A stretch of DNA of 40,370 bases from Bifidobacterium phasiani (GTDB taxonomy: Bacteria; Actinomycetota; Actinomycetes; Actinomycetales; Bifidobacteriaceae): contig NZ_JAHBBD010000023.1 of assembly GCF_019331775.1 (NCBI RefSeq), positions 1 through 40,370 of the forward strand. Direction: 5' to 3'. A model generated the notes under the pieces. That model ran no database searches and was not told the DNA's origin. It saw nothing but the letters and a program-made list of their open reading frames with translations. This document shows, piece after piece, positions 34,483 through 40,370 of this stretch (within the stretch, counting starts at the first letter, position 1; every line of letters starts with the position of its first letter). The translations under genes and the position numbers were made by a program.

Positions 34483-34545
34483 GGTCGTTCCACCCCTCGT
34501 CAGAGAGGACGGAACGACCGTCTCCTCCCTCTGGCGAGGGAGGAG
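34483..34545 (-). terminator. Hairpin pair between GH43 and GH120 genes
   Basis: CTCCTCCCTC-TGGC-GAGGGAGGAG (34522-34545) is a perfect 10-bp hairpin ten bases past the GH43 stop. Next to it GGTCGTTCC (34483-34491) pairs with GGAACGACC (34511-34519), with further CCTC/GAGG pairing inside. A smaller CCCC/GGGG hairpin follows at about 34447-34466. They probably end or reduce transcription from the GH43 side. Confidence 0.7.
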
Positions 34546-34554
34546 GAACGGGAG

Positions 34555-36174
34555 TCAGAGCTCCCTGTAGTCGAAGTGGTCGAAGGTGGCCACCTCGCCG
34601 TAGCCGGAGTAGTCCACCGCGGCCAGGCCGACGAACGCGCCGGTGAAGAAGCCGCCGTAGGTCTGGTTCACGTAGTCGTCGGAAAGCACCTTGGCGTCGA
34701 GGCGCACCGGCAGCTCGCGCCAGTCCTCGCCGTCGAAGGAGTACTCGTACGTGTACCACCGCGTGCGCACCCGGGTGCGCAGCCACACGCGCTCCACGCC
34801 TTCGGGCACGACGGGCGCGCGCCCGCGCAGGAACGAGGTGTAGCGGTTGCGGTCGTTCTGCGCGACCTCGATGACGCGGGCGCCGCGGTCCTCGTCGTAG
34901 GTGACGAACGCCCACGACCAGTGCTGGTCGTTGTAGTAGTTCGTCAGGCCGGCCATCGCCTGGTAGGTCTTGGGGTCGAACGCCACGCAGGTCTCGGCGT
35001 CGAAGTCGAACGCCTGCCAGCGCCGGGCCACCAGCGACAGGTCGAAGGTGTTGCACAGCGACCCCTGGCCGATCAGCCGCAGCGAACCGCCGCCGACCGA
35101 GCCCATCGCCGGGCCGAAGGGCATGCGCAGCGTGTTCCAGTCCAGGCCGAGCGTGTCGGAGTCGAACTCGTCGTGCTGGTCGCGGCCCGCCGGCGCCCCG
35201 GCCGGCGCGATCGCGTCCTTCGGGGACTCGACGTACCGCTGCCCGCCGTGGCCGCCGACCACGTACGGCCAGCCGTCCTCGTCCCACCCGACCTTCTGGA
35301 TCGAGGTCTCACGCCCCAGCGTGCACCAGCCGCGCGGGTCGGTGACCGACTCGGTCTCGTGGTGCCACGGGCGCGCGCACAGCGAGGCGTAGTACCACTC
35401 GCCGGACGGGGTGTCGACCAGCGCGCCGTGGCCCTGCTTCTGCAGGTAGCTGCGCGGGGTGTCGTAGTTCGTCAGGAACGGGTTGGTCGGCGAGCCCTCG
35501 AAGGACAGCGCGTCGAGCGTGCGCGAGCGGGCCACGACCTCCTGGTGGGTCCAGACCGTGCCGCCCTCGGCGCAGAACAGGTAGTACCAGCCGCCGATCC
35601 GGTACAGGTGCGGCCCCTCGACCAGCCTGACGTCGGTGCCGTTCCAGATCGTGCGCGCGGTCTCGGGCTTCAGCCGCATCGTCGAGGCGTCGAACTCGGT
35701 CAGCGTGATGCCGTGGAACGCGTGCCTGTATTCGCGGTGGTCCCAGGTCTGCTGGACCAGGTACTTGCGGCCGTCGTCGTCATGGAACAGGCTGGCGTCG
35801 AAGCCGACGCCGTTGAGCCGGACCGGCCTGGACCACGGGCCGCGGATGTCCTCGGCGGTCGTCAGGTAGTTGACGACGTCCTTGAACGCGCCGTTGACGA
35901 TGTGCACGTCCGAGTAGACGATCCAGAACCTTCCGTCCGCGTAGGACAGGTCCGGGGCCCACACGCCGCCGGACGCCGGGTCGCCGCGCATGTCGAGCTG
36001 CTCGGCGCCGAGCGGGTAGGGCAGCGTCGTCCAGTGCTCCAGGTCCTTCGACTCGTGCAGGCGGATGCCCGGGAACCACTCGAAGGTGGAGCTGGCGATG
36101 TAGTACGTGTCACCGACGCGGATCATCGAGGGATCGGCATGGAAGCCGGTGAGCACGGGATTCGAGATTGTCAT
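34555..36174 (-). CDS. GH43 beta-xylosidase
   Basis: The 539-residue enzyme has the GH43 five-bladed propeller in residues 1-300 and a C-terminal beta-sandwich (DEFDSDTLGLDWNTLR onward), the layout of subfamily 11 xylosidases. Catalytic residues are visible: base Asp14 in GFHADPS, the pKa-modulating Asp in VGFDASLFHDDDG, and the acid Glu in LVEGPHLY. It has no signal peptide and releases xylose from the non-reducing end of imported oligosaccharides. AAGGGTG lies before the ATG at 36174. It follows the permease genes by 76 bases in the same direction and is most likely part of the importer operon. Confidence 0.94.
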   Translation of the reverse strand: MTISNPVLTGFHADPSMIRVGDTYYIASSTFEWFPGIRLHESKDLEHWTTLPYPLGAEQLDMRGDPASGGVWAPDLSYADGRFWIVYSDVHIVNGAFKDVVNYLTTAEDIRGPWSRPVRLNGVGFDASLFHDDDGRKYLVQQTWDHREYRHAFHGITLTEFDASTMRLKPETARTIWNGTDVRLVEGPHLYRIGGWYYLFCAEGGTVWTHQEVVARSRTLDALSFEGSPTNPFLTNYDTPRSYLQKQGHGALVDTPSGEWYYASLCARPWHHETESVTDPRGWCTLGRETSIQKVGWDEDGWPYVVGGHGGQRYVESPKDAIAPAGAPAGRDQHDEFDSDTLGLDWNTLRMPFGPAMGSVGGGSLRLIGQGSLCNTFDLSLVARRWQAFDFDAETCVAFDPKTYQAMAGLTNYYNDQHWSWAFVTYDEDRGARVIEVAQNDRNRYTSFLRGRAPVVPEGVERVWLRTRVRTRWYTYEYSFDGEDWRELPVRLDAKVLSDDYVNQTYGGFFTGAFVGLAAVDYSGYGEVATFDHFDYREL

Positions 36175-36250
36175 GTTGTCACCCTTGTACGTAAGTGGTG
36201 GCCCGTTCGGACGTGCGACGCCGTCCGGACGGGCCGGTGCCGGGAACGGT

Positions 36251-37120
36251 TCAGCCCTTGACCGCGCCGGTCAGGCCGCCGACGATCTTCTTCTGGAAGA
36301 TCGTGAAGCAGATCAGCGCGGGCAGCATCGCCAGCGACGTGAACGCCAGCACGGCCGCGGTGTCGACCGAGTGCTCCGAGCTGAACATCGACACGCCGAG
36401 CGGCAGCGTGTAGTTGTCGGAGCTGCTCAGGACGAACAGCGGGAGCATGTAGCCGTTCCAGCTGCCGACGAACTGCAGGATGCCCACGGTGGCCACGCCC
36501 GGCATGGCCAGCGGGATGACCATACGCCAGAAGAAGCCGAGGCGCGAGCAGCCGTCGAGCAGGGCCGCCTCCTCAAGCTCATTCGGAATGGATTGCAGGA
36601 AGGGAACCAGGATGATGATGGTCTGGGGCAGACCGAACGCGATCTGCGGCAGGATGATGCCGGCCAGAGAGTTCGACAGGCCCAGGTTGCGGATCATCAG
36701 GTACAGCGGGGTGATGCCGACCGTCATCGGGAACATCAGACCCGCCGAGAACAGCGAGTACATGAGCGGTGCGTACTTGAACTTGTAACGCGCGATGACG
36801 TAGCTGACCATGATGCCGAGCACGACCACGCCCAGCATGGTGAACACCGCCACGATCAGCGAGTTCTTGAGCTCGACCCAGAAGGTGTCGCTCTGCGCCA
36901 CGTTGATGTAGTTGTCGATGACCCACGGGTTCGGCATGCCCGACGGATTATTGGTGATCTGGGAGTTGGTGCGGAAGCCGCCGATGATGATGTACAGCAC
37001 CGGCACCGTGCAGATCGCGACCAGAATCACCGACAGCAGGTAGACCACCGGGTGGCCCCACGGGGTCTTCTGCGAGACGCGGTAGCCATTGGCCTTGGTG
37101 TATTGGGGGTTCTTGGCCAT
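36251..37120 (-). CDS. ABC sugar transporter permease, MalG type
   Basis: The 289-residue membrane protein has six hydrophobic segments and the cytoplasmic EAA loop NELEEAALLDGCSRLGFFW, followed by VIPLAMPG, that docks to the ATPase. It is the second permease of the importer, starting two bases after the stop of the first. No ATPase gene is in the operon; carbohydrate importers of this class in actinobacteria commonly share one multitask ATPase (MsiK type). The substrate is most likely xylo-oligosaccharide or arabinoxylo-oligosaccharide, from the enzymes around it. Confidence 0.92.
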   Translation of the reverse strand: MAKNPQYTKANGYRVSQKTPWGHPVVYLLSVILVAICTVPVLYIIIGGFRTNSQITNNPSGMPNPWVIDNYINVAQSDTFWVELKNSLIVAVFTMLGVVVLGIMVSYVIARYKFKYAPLMYSLFSAGLMFPMTVGITPLYLMIRNLGLSNSLAGIILPQIAFGLPQTIIILVPFLQSIPNELEEAALLDGCSRLGFFWRMVIPLAMPGVATVGILQFVGSWNGYMLPLFVLSSSDNYTLPLGVSMFSSEHSVDTAAVLAFTSLAMLPALICFTIFQKKIVGGLTGAVKG

Positions 37121-37121
37121 C

Positions 37122-38162
37122 TCACTTCACCTCGCTTGCGACAGCCAAACGCTGCGCTTCCTTGGCGCGCTTGGCCGCGCGCTTCTTGGCCTGCTTTTGT
37201 TCAGTCAGAGCACCTTCCAGATCGCGGTTGAGCACGAACTTCTGATAGACGAGCGCCACGACCAGGGAAATGATGAAGATGATGATCGCCACGGCGGAGC
37301 CGTAGCCGTAGTTGCCGGAGTCGCGGCCGTTGCGCACCATGTAGGTCGCCATCGTCGAGACGCCGGCGGTCTCGGAGATGTAGCTGCCCCAGATGATGTT
37401 GACCAGGTCGAACAGCTGCAGCGAGCCGATCATCGACAGGAACACCCAGATACGCAGGGTGGGGGCCAGCAGCGGCAGCGTGATGTTCCACTGCATCTGC
37501 CAGAAGCCCGCGCCATCCACCTTCGCGGCCTCGTAGAGATCCTCGGGGATGGCCTGCATGCCGGCGAGCATCAGGATGACCGCGAAGCCGATGTACTTCC
37601 AGCTGATGATGACCAGCAGCGTGATCATGGCGATCTTCGGGTCGGCCAGCCAGTCGGGGCCGTCGATGCCGATGTAGGACAGCAGCTCGTTGACGGCGCC
37701 GGTCTTCTGCAGCAGCAGGCTCCAGCCGGTGCCGACGATGACCTCGGAGATCACGTACGGCACGAAGATGAGCGTACGGACCAGGCCGCGGCCCTTGAAC
37801 TTCTGGTTGAGCAGCAGTGCGAACAGGATGGCGATCGGGGCCTGGATGACCAGCGAGCCGATGACCACGATGAACGTGTGGCCGATGGCGGCCTGGAAGG
37901 TCGGATCCTTGAGCGCGGTGATGTAGTTGTCAAGGCCGGCGAACTCACCGGTCTCCGACGGCATGCCGAAGCCCTTCCACCGGTAGAAGCCGTAGTAGAA
38001 GCCGAGGATCAGCGGCAGGATCACGAAGCCGACGAACACGATGATGGCCGGCGCGGAGAGGATGAAGATCTCGAAACCGCGGCGTCCCTTGCCGCTGCTC
38101 GGCTTCTTCTCTTTCTTGGCGGAGCGGGGCCGTGCCGCCTCCGCATGGATTGCACTTGTCAT
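37122..38162 (-). CDS. ABC sugar transporter permease, MalF type
   Basis: The 346-residue protein has a Lys-rich N terminus, six membrane segments, the EAA motif PEDLYEAAKVDGAGFWQMQ, and a long basic C-terminal tail (KQAKKRAAKRAKEAQRL) that should stay in the cytoplasm. It pairs with the MalG-type permease downstream; stop and start are one base apart. The gene lies 148 bases after the binding-protein gene, a gap that holds a large hairpin likely to lower permease expression relative to the binding protein. Confidence 0.92.
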   Translation of the reverse strand: MTSAIHAEAARPRSAKKEKKPSSGKGRRGFEIFILSAPAIIVFVGFVILPLILGFYYGFYRWKGFGMPSETGEFAGLDNYITALKDPTFQAAIGHTFIVVIGSLVIQAPIAILFALLLNQKFKGRGLVRTLIFVPYVISEVIVGTGWSLLLQKTGAVNELLSYIGIDGPDWLADPKIAMITLLVIISWKYIGFAVILMLAGMQAIPEDLYEAAKVDGAGFWQMQWNITLPLLAPTLRIWVFLSMIGSLQLFDLVNIIWGSYISETAGVSTMATYMVRNGRDSGNYGYGSAVAIIIFIISLVVALVYQKFVLNRDLEGALTEQKQAKKRAAKRAKEAQRLAVASEVK

Positions 38163-38207
38163 GGCATCTCCATTGATTCTCTTGTGAATGCTGTGGACAA
38201 AAGGGAC

Positions 38208-38283
38208 ACGGCGGCCGGGACCTTAGGCAAATGGTTCATGCATCTTCGGTCCGAACCATTCATCCTCCGGTTCCGGCCGCCGT
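38208..38283 (-). terminator. Attenuating hairpin between binding protein and permease genes
   Basis: ACGGCGGCCGGGACC (38208-38222) pairs with GGTTCCGGCCGCCGT (38269-38283) over 15 positions, one a G-T pair. Inside, ATGGTTC (38231-38237) pairs with GAACCAT (38253-38259). It begins 28 bases after the binding-protein stop codon on the coding strand. Partial termination or 3'-end protection at this place is common in binding-protein operons and gives excess binding protein. Confidence 0.7.
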
Positions 38284-38310
38284 TTCAGTCAGAGAGCGCC
38301 TCGGCCGAGA

Positions 38311-39585
38311 TCAGCCCTTGGCGGCGGCGTCGCTCATCGCGGTGACGATGTCCTCCGGGGTGCCGTTGCCGGAGAGCAGGTTGACCACAGCGGTGTTCAG
38401 CGCGTTGCCGATGTTGGAGCCGAGCGAGGTGTCCATCCACAGCTTCATGCCATCGGACTCGTTAAGGGCGGCAACGAGCATAGTGAGGTTCTCATCGGTC
38501 ACGTCGGCCTGAGCCTCGGTCGTCGCCGGAATCGTGGAGAACGCGGTGGCGTACTTATCCTGCCACTCCTTCTCGGCCATCTTGTTGATGAAATCGATGG
38601 CGGCATCCGGAGCCTCCGGATTCACGCCGAAGCCGGTGGCGGCACCCATCAACGTGCCTTCCTCGCCCTCGCCGCCTTCGATGGACGGGAAGGCGAAGAA
38701 GCCGAGGTCGGCCATCGGCTGCTGGTCCGGGGTCAGATCCTTGAGTACGCCCGGCTCCCAGGTGCCCATGAGCTCCATGGCGGCCTTGTGGTTGGCCAGC
38801 AGGCCGGCGGAGGAGCTCGCGCCCTGCTGGGCGGTGGTGGTCAGGTAGCCCTCGTTGAAGTAGCCGGCATCATTGAGCTCCTGGAGCTTCTCGCCTGCGG
38901 CGGTCCAGCATTCGGCGGAGAAGTCCTTGTTGGCCATGCTCTCCTCATAGACGTCCGGCGAGCAGATGCGCAGGGACAGCCAGTAGTACCAGTGAGCGGC
39001 CGGCCAGGCGTCCTTGGCGCCGACGGCGATCGGGTCGATGCCGGCGTCCTTGAGCTTCTGGCAGGCATCCATCAGCTCCTCCCAGGTGGTCGGCACCTCG
39101 GTGATGCCGGCCTGGGCGAACAGATCCTTGGAGTACCAGATGCCGCCGGGCTGGACGGTGGTCGGCATGCCGTAGATCTTGCCATCGTAGGTGGCGGAGT
39201 CCAGCGAGGAGCCGAGCTTCTCCTTGTTCTCATCGGTGATCTTGTCGGTCAGGTCCATCATCTGGCCGGCGGCGATCATGTCGCGATCCTTCTGTCCGCC
39301 CAGGGCCATGAACACGTCCGGGCCGGAGGACAGATCCTGCATGGCGGTGGTGAGCTTGCCCTCGAAGTCCTCGTTCTGGATGGCCTCGATCTGGACGGTG
39401 ACGCCCTCGTGCTCCGACTCGAACTCCGCGGCGAAATCCTCCCAGTACTGACGACCGTCACCGGAGGTGGCGTTGTGCCAGAACACGATGGTGTTGTCGT
39501 CGGCGGCCGAGTTCGAGCCGCAGGCGCCGAAGCCCAGCACGGCCGCGACGGCCACACCGGCGGCGGCGATACGCTTGATGTTCAT
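38311..39585 (-). CDS. ABC sugar-binding lipoprotein, probable xylo-oligosaccharide receptor
   Basis: The 424-residue precursor has a lipoprotein signal with lipobox FGAC and Cys22. The mature part is a family 1 extracellular binding protein (MalE-like): [24 protein letters not shown], the [22 protein letters not shown] hinge block, [14 protein letters not shown] and [12 protein letters not shown]. It hangs on the outer membrane face and hands oligosaccharides to the two permeases. AAAAGGAG lies before the ATG at 39585. It is first in the operon behind a promoter whose spacer contains the ROK operator motif. Substrate is inferred from the xylosidases downstream; arabinoxylo-oligosaccharides are equally possible. 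Confidence 0.92.
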   Translation of the reverse strand: MNIKRIAAAGVAVAAVLGFGACGSNSAADDNTIVFWHNATSGDGRQYWEDFAAEFESEHEGVTVQIEAIQNEDFEGKLTTAMQDLSSGPDVFMALGGQKDRDMIAAGQMMDLTDKITDENKEKLGSSLDSATYDGKIYGMPTTVQPGGIWYSKDLFAQAGITEVPTTWEELMDACQKLKDAGIDPIAVGAKDAWPAAHWYYWLSLRICSPDVYEESMANKDFSAECWTAAGEKLQELNDAGYFNEGYLTTTAQQGASSSAGLLANHKAAMELMGTWEPGVLKDLTPDQQPMADLGFFAFPSIEGGEGEEGTLMGAATGFGVNPEAPDAAIDFINKMAEKEWQDKYATAFSTIPATTEAQADVTDENLTMLVAALNESDGMKLWMDTSLGSNIGNALNTAVVNLLSGNGTPEDIVTAMSDAAAKG

Positions 39586-39757
39586 CGTTTCTCCTTTTCC
39601 TTGTCGAGCGGCGGCCCGGCTGGCCGGACCACGTCACGCCGCTTCCCCGTCGTCCACGACGCCGGCCGCCCGCGGACGCTTGTGGCGTCACGTCGTCGAT
39701 TGCGGTGCGAGCCGGAGGGAGCGATGCGGCAAGCTCTCCTTGCTTGTTAATTTTCTC

Positions 39758-39778
39758 CGAAAACTTTCTTTGTTTTCG
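39758..39778. promoter_or_regulatory. Second operator candidate in the importer leader
   Basis: CGAAAAC and GTTTTCG form a perfect 7-bp inverted repeat with a 7-base spacer, starting a few bases after the predicted transcription start. It could bind a second regulator as a roadblock. The remaining leader of about 170 bases to the ATG shows no clear structure. Confidence 0.4.
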
Positions 39779-39787
39779 AATAACTTT

Positions 39788-39816
39788 ACAGTAACACAGG
39801 TTAGTTAAATCGTCAA
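39788..39816 (-). promoter_or_regulatory. Importer promoter with ROK operator in the spacer
   Basis: On the minus strand TTGACG (39811-39816) and TACTGT (39788-39793) are 17 bp apart. The spacer reads ATTTAACTAACC, whose complement GGTTAGTTAAAT matches the TTTAGTTAAAC repeats next to the ROK gene. A repressor bound there would block RNA polymerase directly. Confidence 0.6.
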
Positions 39817-39840
39817 ACTTTCAACGCGGCCTCCATGTCA

Positions 39841-40370
39841 CCGTCCAACAATACACATGCCGTCAGTCTCGTCGATTCGGCGACGTTGCGCGATTTTCCG
39901 CACATTTGTCGCCGCTGCGGACATTGATGCCGGTTTCACATACCGTTCATTTTCGACGTAATTTCGACACGCCGAGGCGCCCGACAGCCGACGTGCGTCC
40001 GCGAATCCGCACAGCGATTTTCGAAACGCCCATATCCACGCGCACCCGAAACCACCACCCGTCATACGCGAGCCATAGGCGAGGCTCACGGCCATGCGGC
40101 CGCCTCCGACCGGCGCCGCCCGTCGCACGGCGAGCCGACGCCCCCGCCCTCCACCAGATCCGTGCGACGTCGCCGGCTTCCGCCGTGCGCACCGCCGCAC
40201 GCCGCCGCGCATCGCCGGCGCATACCCGCCGACCATCGACCATCGCCCATTACAGTATTAGGTGAGTCCTCAAATTGATTCGGGACTTGGTCGCCGACCG
40301 CGGTATGGCTCTTTCGCCCTGTCATTTCCATGATCCGGGGGGTGCTGCCGCCGCGGACGGGACGCTTGGT
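39841..40370. other. No supported gene at the right end
   Basis: Open frames here are short, without ribosome sites or protein-like composition. A plus-strand frame is open from a TTG at about 40276 (ATG at 40305, reading MALSPCHFHDPGG) to the window edge and could be the start of a gene, but it has no ribosome site and I recognise no family. Confidence 0.35.

Noticed and set aside
40276..40370. Start of a plus-strand gene at the right edge
   Set aside because: Open to the edge but only about 30 codons, no ribosome site and no recognisable family; noted only as possible.

Overview
The window looks like chromosome of a Bifidobacterium or close relative in the high-GC Actinomycetota. This rests on gene content and cannot name a species: strong AAGGAG-type ribosome sites, pilus genes switched by homopolymer tracts, GH8/GH43/GH120 xylo-oligosaccharide enzymes, and a sugar ABC importer without its own ATPase.

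Layout. (1) 1-711: the edge of a probable integrated element, with two divergent XRE-type regulators ending at a CAT-anticodon tRNA. The right-hand regulator reads into the antisense of that tRNA. (2) 712-1914: a repeat-bearing spacer and a small lipoprotein. (3) 2011-14571: two parallel minus-strand pilus operons of the same design, each tip adhesin (VWA domain), then backbone pilin, then an HTH/coiled-coil protein. Neither has a sortase gene. Each tip gene carries a run of ten G just after its start codon. Because the codon register differs by one base, the same length puts operon B in frame and operon A out of frame. A hairpin with a conserved loop and two compensatory base-pair changes lies between tip and backbone genes in both. 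An NTF2-like gene that has lost its start codon separates the operons. (4) 14994-15722: a solitary YkoE-type ECF S component. (5) 16085-19101: a ROK repressor divergent from xylulokinase (xylB). (6) 19102-20788: a 1.7-kb convergent spacer full of repeats and palindromes. (7) 20789-24535: a four-gene operon of iron-type alcohol dehydrogenase, SDR, Gfo/Idh/MocA oxidoreductase and acetyltransferase, pathway unknown. (8) 24780-39585: a xylan utilisation locus, all on the minus strand.

The xylan locus reads as one pathway. A wall-anchored GH10 xylanase with CBM9 modules cuts xylan outside the cell. A binding lipoprotein and two permeases import the oligosaccharides. Intracellular GH43 and GH120 beta-xylosidases, a GH8 reducing-end exo-oligoxylanase and two esterases release xylose, which XylB phosphorylates after isomerisation; the isomerase is not in this window. 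A ROK-type operator motif repeated between the repressor and xylB recurs inside the -35/-10 spacer of the binding-protein promoter, so one repressor probably controls both ends. The stretch from about 39841 to the end holds no gene I can support.
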